In this document: positions 46,111-57,310 of the stretch, piece by piece
Position numbering within the stretch: the stretch's first letter is position 1
How the letters are laid out: each line of letters starts with the position of its first letter
DNA from: Hetaerina americana
Lineage: Eukaryota; Arthropoda; Insecta; Odonata; Calopterygidae
DNA length: 64,000 nucleotides
Direction of reading: 5' to 3'
NCBI GenBank assembly: GCA_022747635.1
Contig: JAKTNV010000001.1
Span: 37,167,351-37,231,350, forward strand
Made by a program: the position numbers and the translations under genes
The notes under the pieces: model-generated
The model's database searches: none
Told to the model about the DNA's origin: nothing
Seen by the model: only the letters and a program-made list of their open reading frames with translations

Positions 46111-47899
46111 TGAAGTTTAGTATCACCGAAGTGAACGGTTTTCGAGTCCCCTGTCCTCCGAGGACCGATCCTCGTGATCGGACACTTCACGAAGGAATCA
46201 TCGACACGGCGTGAATGATGACGGGAGACACTCCACAGCCGTTAACGGCATTTGATGGTTATCGACAGCCAATTAACTCCTCATTCGGAGTCGATCTCAT
46301 GAGGCCCATTTGCTTACGACTGGCGGATCGCCGCAATAACGTGCCAATAACTGCTCCTACACCACCCAAGTAATCGTCTCCCACACCACTCACGGCGGAG
46401 TACTCGGGAATCATCAGAGCAAGTTGTGACTTGCGACGGCAAAATTCCATCAAAATCAAAGATTCCCCACATTTGCAAATTTGGAAAGGACCTCAGTCAA
46501 GAAATAATTCCGGTGCAAGTATTCCCGAGGAGCGATATTCAAAATATACTATAATTAGCTTTCAATGAGTCATTGTAATATTTCCATTCCAATGCCCTCC
46601 TACATTTAATCTAAGCCAAGTCCAATCCACACTCTCTGTGACATGGAAAAAATGTTATATATCTTCTTCTAAATCGCCTTCATAACTTGTCTAACATATG
46701 CCTAAACTTTGAATGTTATCTAGATCTTATGCATTGGTTTTCATGGTTGACAGGACTCATAGAATTAATTACGAATAACTATTGCTAAAGGCATGAAGTG
46801 AGTACAGACACAAAAGAATCATTAGACGAAAGACTAACGAGGCAGAATCGAGGAATAGATAGGCTTTTCACAAGATTTAAAAGTCTCGCGCTTTTTTTAA
46901 TTACCGTACTGGCAAATCCGATCACCACAAAAATCTGCAGCGCGGAATTACAGAAAACGGTGGTTGGAGATCAATGGCTTACTTCAACAAAAAAAATCAA
47001 GGGTCATCGATGACTTTTTGATCCTGCAAGGGCTCATCGAGAAGACTCCGGGCATTCTCCTGCACCCGCCTCCAATCACGTGGCTCCTTAAGATGCGGCA
47101 AAGTCCACTTAAGACGAGTTTCGAAGTTTAATTCGCTTATAGGGACGCAGCCTTAGTAAGTGGCTAGGATGGAAGAGATATTGAGGCGGGGGGCGGGTAA
47201 ACACACGAAATCACTAAGAGGAGAAGTCCACGGAGCAAAGGTTGGGGGGGGGGGAGTAGAAGAAGGCGGGGTTTTCAGGGGTGAGAGAGGGGTAGGGGGA
47301 GATGATGAAGGTCGAGAGAGACGCGGATGAAAAAAGGATTCGGATATGGGAATCCTGGAGGGAAGTTACTCCGGAGAAATGTCAAAAAAAATAATTCTTA
47401 AATATTTAGTGAATTAATTTTGTAAGTAGCTCGCCGATGAATGGCGAAAAACTTTTAATGAAGGATATGAAAAACTTTATAAGATTTACATTTATATCAT
47501 CTCGAGAGACCTTCTATAAAAGTTGTTTCCAAATGAGGATGACCCTCGGCATTATAGTAGAAATTGGCACTGACTTCCTCTCATCCACCAGGAGGATCGC
47601 AAAAAATAAAGCTCACACGAGGATATGATATGATCATCACAAAATGGTTCAATTTTGCCTGTCGTCACGGATGGTCAAACGTTTTTCGACACATATCTTT
47701 CGACAAGATAACAATATGGCTACTATATCCATGAATGAAGTATGACACGATACGAAAAGTAAATGCGGAAAAAGTTGACAATACGTCGAAGCAATTTGGC
47801 AAAATGATTCATTCAAGGTATTATACCCAGAATTAAGGTCGGTTTCGGACGGCCCTTAACGAATATTTACTTCTAATTATCATGTGAACCTTCTAATTA
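46111..47899. other. No gene recognised
   Basis: Short frames only, a G-run near 47226-47235, and a small direct duplication at about 47870-47910 (ttctaattatcatgtgaa followed by ttctaattatcttgtgaa). No gene or RNA is called. Confidence 0.4.
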
Positions 47900-48220
47900 T
47901 CTTGTGAAATTTCTCTTCCTTTGCCGCAGATGATTTCTTCCTACATTTCTTCGTAATTTCAGCCTGCCTTCATACTGTCCAAACAGCCTACTCTCTTCCT
48001 TCCTCTACCCCTATTACATAATGTTCCCTTAAATTACGACCTTCAACACACCACAACCTTACAATATTTGCTGCCGTTTTCGGATCTCTCACTGCAGTTT
48101 TCCTCAATTCAAAACCTCAGTGTTTGTCTTCCTCTCTGTTCAAATTACGTTCTCCATTTTCCGCCAAATGTTTTTATTCGGTACTAATTGTTGCAAACCA
48201 TTGGCGTCACCTTCAGATAC

Positions 48221-48285
48221 CTGATGATGACGCTGATGCGTTAAAACTAGTCATTCCTAATAAAAAATTTGGTTGAAAGATGCAT
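48221..48285 (+). mobile_element. Penelope-like tail with hammerhead-like core
   Basis: CTGATGA is followed by a 6-bp stem (TGACGC and GCGTTA around TGAT), then AAACTAGTC and an A-rich end (taataaaaaatttgg). This is the layout of the compact hammerhead motif carried by many Penelope-like elements: CUGAUGA, stem II, GAAAC, short stem III, GUC. Here the conserved G of GAAA is replaced and stem I is not complementary, so self-cleavage is unlikely. No Penelope-type RT or endonuclease was found next to it. Confidence 0.35.
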
Positions 48286-48339
48286 TGCTTTTTTACCTCA
48301 GCAGCAAAGACTTAATGTAGATTAGTTTTGTTCGGCCTG

Positions 48340-48640
48340 GAAACTTGGTATCGTGTTTATACTTCAGTGATAATGAATTTCCACAAAGTTCAGCCAGAAA
48401 ACATCGAATATAAGTCATTGTTGATATGTCCTTAATAGTTTTACTACGTAGTGTTGCCGTAATCAATTCTCTTCTCTTGCAAATGCCTCTTTCGCTACCG
48501 CAATGTTTCTCCTGATGTCCCGATTACTACAATCCTTCCCCTTTAATATTATTTCCAAATACATAAACTGCTACATTTCATTCGGCAAGGTGATGTCGGT
48601 TAAAACTCTCTCCGAGCGAATTGGCAAAAAACAAAAATCA
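48340..48640 (-). mobile_element. Decayed LINE fragment
   Basis: The minus strand decodes to QFMYLE..LKGKDCSNRDIR, then RRNIAVAKEAFARE, with later frameshifts. This is the post-palm RT segment of insect LINEs (pattern qFkYLGs...eIrrRIavAkeaF). Stops interrupt it. It is probably the same family as the fragments at 19020 and 50640. The pyrimidine-rich stretch at 47930-48180 may be more of the same copy. Confidence 0.6.
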
Positions 48641-50374
48641 GTAAAATTAGATTACATTATCTCTTACATCAAATGATATCTGGAGTCACTCAGGAAAATG
48701 TGATGGGAAAGTTACAGTTCTTGGCACCGAGAAATTATGGTATCATCAAAACAAAGAACCTCAATCGATAAAATTAAAATGATCAGTATCAATGATGGCG
48801 AAATACTTTGAAGCCACTTTCGCAGTACCACAATTTTTACCACAGAAAGAGGGGAAATATAAAATGCATTGAGAAATGCATCATGATGCAATTATTTAAG
48901 CGAAATATCAAACAAACACTCGCAAACAAATGTAACGGCTCAGAGGAGGAACGCTGTGTATGCACTATATTGGGTGACATCATCAAATTGAACCTAAAAT
49001 AGGGAACTGATATACGACAAAGTACAGGTGGTGCCACATCCAATAATCGGGGAATTTAGCGAACAGAAAATGAAAAAAAGAATGAATTGTCTTCATTTAT
49101 TCCTGAATTGAATGTGCAGCAAGAATTTGGTACCGAAATCAGATAATATGGAGCCAAATATTACATAAAATAAAGAAAAAATGCGCTCTCTCAGTAAAAA
49201 AAAGGACTGAAGGCAATGGTTCACAAACTTCTTCAAAAATCTGTGATAGCATGCTCCGGGAATACAGAGACTTCATTGCGATAAATACATAAATCAAATG
49301 AATTTGCACAATTTCACATACTGACGATGATTTTAAAAGTGTTTTGATAATCGAAACCAAATATTTGCTCAGTACAGGTGGGGAAATTGTGACAAAATTT
49401 TAAAATAAGCGACAGACAGCTTTGAAAATGAATTCTTCTCTCTTTCAAAATTCGCGACTAAAACGCAAACAGAGGGAAACGCTAAAAAATTCAAAATATT
49501 TCCCCCTTACATATTTATTTTCTCATTTGCATTATCGGTGTCCTGCCGCTCACCCTTGAGTCCCACTAGAGTACGCTCTTCTACGAAAAAGTAGATGCCA
49601 CATATTCTGCCGGCCGACGAGGACATTCGGAATGATTTTCACTCAGCAAGTTGAGAAATTTAGAAAGTGTTCAAAGAGTTAAGCACCCTGTAATATATTG
49701 TATAAATGAGTATTAACGACGATCCATATGTTATTTCTAAATTTACTCCATTGCTAATTTCAAGCATGCTCACTTTTTTATTGTTTGTTGTTTTCTAGTC
49801 AAATCTTACGACAAGCGTGCAGCTACATGGAGCAGGGGCATCGCGGGATCTTAATTAAGGCATCTGAATGCACCCTGCACTGAAATAATTATCAAATGCC
49901 CTAATAAACCCTCTGCTTTAGCGGCTCCACTTAGACTGTGATGCAGCAATAATACAGAGCTTCATGAATGTTCTAATTTTCAGGAGTGGGGAACAGGTGA
50001 CCTTCATTATGAACCTCGCTTCAGGGCTTGTCACTGAGCTCCAGTTCCCACGGAAAGTAGTTAAGTGTTACTTATCCAGGGATGGTGGATTCCCAGAACC
50101 CATAAATGTATAATGCAGCGATAGAGTTCCGAACACTTTACAGAATAATGAACATCGAAATCATGAAGAACAATGCAGTCCACGGCAAACGAGGGCTCAA
50201 CACAAGACGAGCTCTAGCTTCACCTATCAAATCCAATTTCGGGTTGATTACTTCCCTTTGGTATGATTTTTGAGAAGACGATGGAATTTTACTAATTAGG
50301 TATTTAAGATAGCAGTTACTTTCTTCCATTTATTTTCATAGTCTATGACTCTTCGCAATGCAAACCTGGCAGCG
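48641..50374. other. No gene recognised
   Basis: AT-rich DNA with short frames. Nothing further could be supported. Confidence 0.4.
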
Positions 50375-50505
50375 AGTAGTAGAAGTAATTAGGAGAGGAG
50401 AGAGACACCTGAGGTAATTAGCTCCATTAGGGACAGGTGGGTAATTTGGTGGAGGTATAATTATCAGGAAATGGGGGAATGGAGAAGAGAAATCCTGCAT
50501 CGGCA
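50375..50505 (-). mobile_element. Truncated SINE (family A)
   Basis: Matches the 3' part of the SINE at 21238-21541, through words such as gtagtagaagta, gggacaggtggg and gcatcggcat. The tRNA-like head is missing. It lies next to a LINE fragment on the same strand. Confidence 0.55.
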
Positions 50506-50639
50506 TCATCATTATTAATGGTATTATACTGCTTAGGGTAGGTTTTGGATAGAAACAGCCTAACCAAAACCCCAGGACAACCTTACGCAAACGCAACCGT
50601 ATAACGATGCATTTCCTTGCCTCTCATAACATATACAAC

Positions 50640-51480
50640 CTGAAATTAGACACTAAAATAAAATTCTCTTCAATTCCGCACACCTTCTAGAACCCTTCAT
50701 TCCTTCCAATTTGCCTACCTTCTTCCTACCCCTTCGTCGTTTTCCTAACGCCCTCCCCTTTATCACGGTTTTCAACACCCCGTTGCCAATTACAATTGCC
50801 TGCGTCCATATTGCCTCCTTTGGATTTCTCCCAACAATCCCCTCTCTTCCCCCAACATGTAAGGCAACAGTAACTTTCTCCTTTGTTATCCACTCCGTGC
50901 CATTTCACCTTTTCCATCAATCTCCACACTCACAGCCTCCAATATACGCTTACTATCTTGCTTCAAAGGCCAAGTTTCCTCGCCATAACAACGCTCCATA
51001 TCTAAATTTTGACGAGCATTTTGTTAACATTCTAACTCACGTCCTTATCTTCAATTTCCTCCTCCGTGTGAAAGCTTCTTAGCCCAAGGCACTTCTTCTA
51101 CTTAAGTTCCCACTACTTTAACCATTTCGGTCCAGAACACTTCCAAGATACGTAAACTGTTCCACCTGTTCTAGTTTATCAACTCCTATTTTAATATTTT
51201 ACTTAGCTTTTCCCTTTCTGAAAAAATAGTATATAATTTGTTTTGCTTACATTTATTCCAATCCCATACCAATAGCTGCTTGATTATCAGTAGACCTAAA
51301 TGAGCTTATGAATTGTCCTACCAACTTTCGTTCATATCTCCAGTTCTTTTCATGCCTCTCTAACAATTTACTTATAAACATTGAAAATTACTGGCAACGA
51401 TGACCACTCCTATCACACCCCACTTCTTAATACTTCTCGTCAAGACTCTCCACCCACCAATCGCAAAACCTCGACGGGGG
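50640..51480 (-). mobile_element. LINE reverse-transcriptase C-terminal fragment
   Basis: Reading the minus strand from high to low coordinates gives a VIFNVY...IVREA word (51370-51430), as in LSPxLFNxY..., then VEQFTYLGSVLDRNG (about 51160). After that come AFTRRRKL and a degraded LYGSETW-type region, then WRLMEKVKWHGVDNKGES and GRRK near 50720-50940. The order matches the end of ORF2 in Jockey/CR1-like insect LINEs. Stops and frameshifts show it is a fossil. It is the best preserved LINE copy in the window. Confidence 0.7.
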
Positions 51481-53655
51481 AAGCCAGTATACTAATTATT
51501 GCATCCTTGCGATCCTACTGGCAACGATACATGTGCAAATGCTGATGGATTGATGGGTGAGGTTAAGCAATAATTCATCCAGGGGGTCAAATAATGAGAA
51601 TAACGGCGTTGCCCATTTTTATGCTGGCAGGCGACTTATTTTTAATGTAACGTGGGGTTTAATTTAAAAAAATCTTGTTAGTGCGATATATTGTTACCAG
51701 ATGCTCTCTCCAAATACGTAAAAAAAACTGACTTCGAGTGCAACAATTTGTCTCTGTATTCCAACCGGAAACCAATAAAATCGTTATCCTCGCAATATTT
51801 ATCCATCACCACCCCCAATGTCGGTGCGGCTATTCACTGCATTCTGGTGAATGCTGGAAAGCAAAAAAAATGACATACCACGCGTGAGATTGAACTTGGG
51901 CGTCGCAGGGAGGGAGGAGGGCGAGAGGGGAAAACCACATCTGGGCGGAATACAGATGAAGAGAGTGGAGAGGGAGATGATCGGAGGTGAACGGTGGAAA
52001 ATGGGGAGGAGATAGGGAAACGTCACTTTAAATGGAATACGCACACATGGGAGGAAATACGTGAATGGAAAAGAGACGATGTTCGGCTGGTGATAGGAAA
52101 GTGTCGGAGGAGATAAATGAAGGGATAGGAACCTCGGAGGGGGTGTGGTTGACGTACGACGCGGCTCGCGAGGCAACTGAGATTACGGGGTCGTCGTTGA
52201 AAAGTGTGGCGACGGAGGGCATAAATCCTCAAAGCGAGGAATCCGTCGCTAAAGCAGGGAGGGAATAAAGCAAGTCGGTTGGAGAGGCAAATAGGTACGT
52301 ATTTCGAGGGTGAGTGAATGAATGATGTAGTTGGTCGCCGAAAAGGACTGCTCAAGGATTACCAAACAGATAGGCTCAAATAATTGTTCTTCACTCGCAC
52401 TATTCGCCAAATCAACACAAAAGGAACCTCGAGCATACAAAAACAAATTTCCCCTTTGCAGACTTCTTGGCCTCCTCCTTACTGTCTGTGTACCCCGAAG
52501 GGCTTGAGTATGTTTTAAATTGTATCTAGAGGCTATTAGCAATGTACAGTGTACTGCTATAAGCAGTGTACAATGTACACTGTTTATACATGAATATTGA
52601 TACGCTGGAAGGTGGTCAGGTGATTTCCCGACGTATTTTATCCCTAATTATCTCTGGCGGAAACTTATGCTTCGGGTCCGGACAGTAGCTATTCTCGGGT
52701 ATCACACTGGACGGCGAACAGCGATACCGCCTTTCACGCCAGCCCACGAGTAGCTGGCCTGGCCTTCCCGAACAAACGTTGGTGTCAGCGCTAAAAATAC
52801 AAGGAAGTGAGAAAGCTACTAAGTCGATGATCTTTCATCACGTTTCAAAAATCACATTCCCCCAGTCTCTAATGTCACAAGTCCTGTTCTCTCACAAGAA
52901 AATATGCATAGAATCCAGGAATATCTGTTGGTTACCAAAATAAACAGGCCAGGAACGGAGTAAAAAATCTCAACTCCCAACCCAACGTAACGGGGAACAG
53001 TTTGCCCTTCACGAAACCTGACGGAATCTATATTTCGCTTGAAAAAGCGTACGCTCTTCTCGAATTTTCCTCACAGTCTCTTCCGAAGGTGCAGTATTTG
53101 CGGATATATACAATGTCATGAGAAATGCATAACATTTATCATTTTCATAAATTTTCTAACCTCCTAAATGACCTCCATGCCCATTCCGTCTCCATCTCAA
53201 CTACTTCCCTAATAATTATTTCCTTTCTCTAACTATTCCAGCAGTTCGCTCAATATCTCCTGCTTTCACTTTCCTCCACGACCCTTCCCCGCCGACTTCC
53301 ACCCTATCTATCTCTACTCGTCCTATCTTTTACGCCTTCCTCTGTATCCAACTAAATTTTTCACCCTTTCAAAACTCCAAGGTGTTCGAAGCATGCTAAA
53401 CCACTCTCAAATTGTCTTCTGCATAATTAATTCGCGCCGTGACAATCATATTAATACTTCAAAGCTGCATTGTGATTCGAAGGACTGTCGAGGGTATGTA
53501 CGATCAAGCAAAACAAGCCACCCACCCAGGCTCCTAAACTGAATCGCACGAATCGCCTCGGATTACTCCCGCCACCCTCGTTTGGCCACCAAAAAAGACC
53601 ATGGCCTCGAGAGCATTCATAGAAACTGAAAAACACGTCTGTAGTGGTCAGAGCC
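51481..53655. other. No gene recognised
   Basis: Mixed DNA. The stretch at 52543-52578 is an imperfect palindrome built from gtgtac and tgtaca words. The pyrimidine-rich segment at 53200-53380 resembles the composition of the LINE remnants but has no legible motif. Confidence 0.4.
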
Positions 53656-53848
53656 GACCCCGGTGGCGGCGGGGTAACGTCCTCGTCTGCCATTCCAAGG
53701 GTCGCGGGTTCGATTCCCGCCTGGGTGAGTTTCCCTCCATGTAGGGCTTGGGTGTTTGTAAATGAGACCATTGTTATCGTTGTTAATAGTTCGATGAAAG
53801 GCCAAAATGTGTTGTTTTCGGACTAATACTGAATAAATAAATAAATAG
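53656..53848 (+). mobile_element. tRNA-derived SINE (family B), full length
   Basis: The tRNA-like head (53656-53728) has an A-box-like TGGCGGCGGGG (53664-53674) and a perfect B box GGTTCGATTCC (53707-53717), spaced as in tRNA genes. A tRNA-unrelated body follows, and the copy ends in an aataaataaataaat tail. It is unrelated to family A in body and tail. It would be transcribed by RNA polymerase III. A 5'-truncated relative lies at 2647-2715. A functional tRNA gene is unlikely because the acceptor stem arms do not pair and a SINE body follows. Confidence 0.75.
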
Positions 53849-56800
53849 CGCCTTGCCTCACGGACCAAATTTCTGCGCAAATTTTCGTCAGAACACTTCA
53901 GATCAGACCACACGCATAGACACAACTTGAAGAAAATCACAAACGAAGACATGGAAGAACTTAGTGTAACACCTCTTATCATTGCTGAAGCAAACCGTGG
54001 GATTTAAAACTTTCGCATCATCTTTGTTTCAGCTCTTACATATGCGCGGAGTTGCCGCCGATTGTCACCTTGTTTACCAAGCGGCGCTCTTTCCTTGCTA
54101 TCAATAACGCATAAACGCTCTTCTCCCTCCTAGTTTGTACTTGCATGCAACCCTTGGAAAAAAATTGATTGGATCTGCCAAATCCTCTCTCGTACTTCAC
54201 ACGCGATGCCCACAATCCTCCCATTAGAGCGCATATTAAAGTCATTCTGTGACGCGGCACTGAGAAACACTTCTTCAACCGGTGCGAAAGATAATTCAAC
54301 CGTTTGGGAGATGGAACATGAAATTATTTTTGGTAAGTGGCGGTCCGAAGTGAGTGGTTATAAATAAAGTCGGCACCTCTCCTGGTCACCATAGACTAGA
54401 GGATGTCCCGAGAGAAAACAAAATGAAAGGGAAGGAATTCCGTTACGAACGAGTGGGTATAAGACAGCGTGTGAAGAAAGAGGAGGTGGAGAAATACGTC
54501 AAACGGGAGGACAAGAAAGGGGGGGATGGAGACAGGAAAGGAACGGACTGTTTGAAAGGGGAAAATGGAGATAGAAAGAGGGATGCCGGTGTGGTGAGGG
54601 GGGGGGAGGAAGAGGTAGGAGGAGAAGGCAGTTCACGCCACCAACCATCGGTCGAACATTTGATTCCACCGCGGTGGAAGCGGCGAGAGAAGAATTAGAG
54701 GCCTTCGGAATTGTAAGGGGTCCGAATGCGACGGGGAGAGCAAGGAGAACATTTTCTTGTGCGAGGGAGAGGACACGAGGACAGCTGAAATGGTTTACGT
54801 TCATTTCGATGGCCAACGTAAGACATCCATGCTGACTCCAGAAAAAGGATTGAAAGGTCGGAAATTTGTGCACCGGGAAAGAAGGTTGAAGCGGGTCAAA
54901 CCTGACAAGCTAGACAATATTTTAGGATGTAGAAACCGGAATTTTTGTTGAATTAAAACTTGCTCAAAGATGGGGCTGATGATGATGGGGTTGGTTGGTG
55001 ATCTGGCGACTGGGTTGTCAGAATCGAAGATGAAACGGAGACCGAAATATAGAAATCAAAGGCAAGGAGGTGGGCGGGTTATGTTGCTCGAACTGGCAAC
55101 ATTCTTTTTTTTTATACCTTTTCATCTCCCGTCGTTGACTCCCCCCTCCTCCGCTCATAAGGAGTAGCACCGGCGCGGAGGCGTTGGAGGGGCAGGAGTG
55201 GTGGGGGGGGGGGAGTCGGGTAAAGTGAATTGACAGAAGGGTAGTGGCTGCATGATTTGTCGCTGTGTTTTTCGTGACTGCCCCCTCATCTTCGAAGCCA
55301 CTTACTTTGCGCATGGGTGGAAATCACGATCGTGTCAATTGAATGCCACGACACGGCTAGAAGTGTAATATCACAGAGCTCGCCGTGAATATGATCAGAG
55401 GGAGGCACAGGGGGTGAAATGCCGTAAGAAGGACGGATGGGAAGGATGAGCACGAAAGGAGAACGGATAAGAAAGAGGAAGTAATGAAGAACGTACGAAA
55501 AAAAGAAAGCCATTCAGAGATTAAACACTACCTTCAACTACTCTTTAATGCCTATGTAATCTTCCGCTTAATCCGCCTCAATGCAATAATTAGATAGTAG
55601 GATTATAAGATCATTTTAGCAATTACCCATGTTTTGCTGATGGTGTCAAAGGATAGAGCACCGAAAAATGCTCCAAATACATCGGTTTACTTCATTTAAA
55701 ATATTTCAATATAAACTTTCCATTTAATTCGAATCGGGCTCGTGGGTATTAAGTTATTAATTCATTAGCTTTATTGGAGCGCCAAGAAAATTCAAGGAAC
55801 TTAAAGGTATTTATCTCAAGCCCGAAAGTGGTATCAAAATAGACATGATAAAATCCTTATGCCTTTATATTTATGAAAAAGTCGCAAGGATAACCGCTTC
55901 AATTAACACCATTGAATTCCTTAATTGTTAGCTTGAAAGAAAAAAACAACCTTTCCAGAAATATCCAGCGAGTTAAAAATAAAATTTAGCCAAGAATATT
56001 AGAAGACCAGCACATGGCGAACTGCTCGTCCTCCTTTTCACGTCTTCATTTCCGCTTCTCGCCCAACCCGCTCACTATTTTGAATATTTTTCAACGTTCG
56101 ATCCAATTACGGAAACTTTAAAATACGACAAGTAAAGGTGCACACCAAAGGTTAAGCCACAGATTTGTACGGTGCATCTTTAATGCCGTTGAAACCGAAA
56201 TTTGCCCCGAAAAGTTATGTGAAATAACCAAACTACGTTTTTGATTGCATCACTATTGAAGAATTCCATAGGCTTCAATGATTCAAGGACTCACTGACGT
56301 GCTAGCTTGTTAGTTCACAAGGGTATCACTAGTCCAAATCCCTGTAGCGGTGATTTCGTGAGCATACTTTTCAACATAAAAGGCGATTTGCTGAATCGCG
56401 GCTACGAGGCCAACATTTTACGGTTTCTGACAGCAGAGAAGAAGGAAATCTCTTTACAAAAGTTCATTGACTGCCCAAGCGGGCAAGTATACCGTCACTA
56501 CGGAAAATGGAATCAAATATAACCTTCAAATAAAGAAATGTAACATAAAGGTGATACCCTAATGTCGAAGAAAGATAGTTTCAATTAAAAGCTCCAGTTT
56601 TAAGTTTAATTGGCCTCCATTGTTAACATTTAACAATTCCTATATTTGCACTTAAATTGATGATAGTTAAGATAAGAATACATATGTCATGGTATAAACA
56701 GGGTGCGGCGCTTAAATCCCGACAAATTTTCCGTCATAGTTTCATTGGAGGTCGCGATTGGCGTTCTTGAAAGCTTTCGGCAACTAGTAAACAGTCAAAA

Positions 56801-57215
56801 CCTCAAAATTGCCGAGATGTTACGTACAAGTGCGGAGCACAATCGAATAGCCGTTATTATCTAAAGTGTTCGCGCTGGAAGTGATATTCCGAAATAGTTC
56901 GATTCCTTTGGTACCCCACATCAACTGTTTACCATATTGTGGCGAAGTATAATGCTTCGTAGAAGTCTGGGGAAGGTTTCGCTAACCCGGCGAGGAAATC
57001 TCATCCGAGGAAACGCGTGCTTGTCCGGATTTAAGCTCCGCACCGTGTACATTATGGACACGTAAATGTATTTAAAATAGATGTGGAAAATGTATTATCA
57101 ATCTCACCGTTCTACGGTGGGCGAAATCATGTTAACACAATTAGAGAGATTAAGTGCAGAACAGATAGATTTAAGATGTAATGTTTACCATTGCAAGGGA
57201 CCAGAATAACATTGC
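53849..57215. other. No gene recognised
   Basis: Purine-rich on the + strand at 54360-54620, with a G-run at 55202-55213 and a perfect 16-bp palindrome at 54664-54679. Short frames only, without domains or splice support. Confidence 0.4.
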
Positions 57216-57310
57216 CCGACCGCGGTTGGGGTAAAAGTATTCGGTTCAAAATTAGTCTGGTGTGTATTCACCCCCTGCCTAGCATTGGCTTGGAGGGCAC
57301 TACAAAATAA
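57216..57310 (-). mobile_element. LINE 3'-end fragment
   Basis: Matches 19028-19140: both contain ccgaccgcggt, then agtaaaa(g)tattcggg/t, then attagt(t/c)tggtg, then a tattcac/tattta word. In the copy at 19020 this lies at the downstream end of a LINE remnant on the minus strand, so I read it as 3' untranslated sequence. Confidence 0.5.

Noticed and set aside
53656..53728. Functional tRNA gene
   Set aside because: A and B boxes are present, but the arms do not form a good acceptor stem and a SINE body and tail follow.
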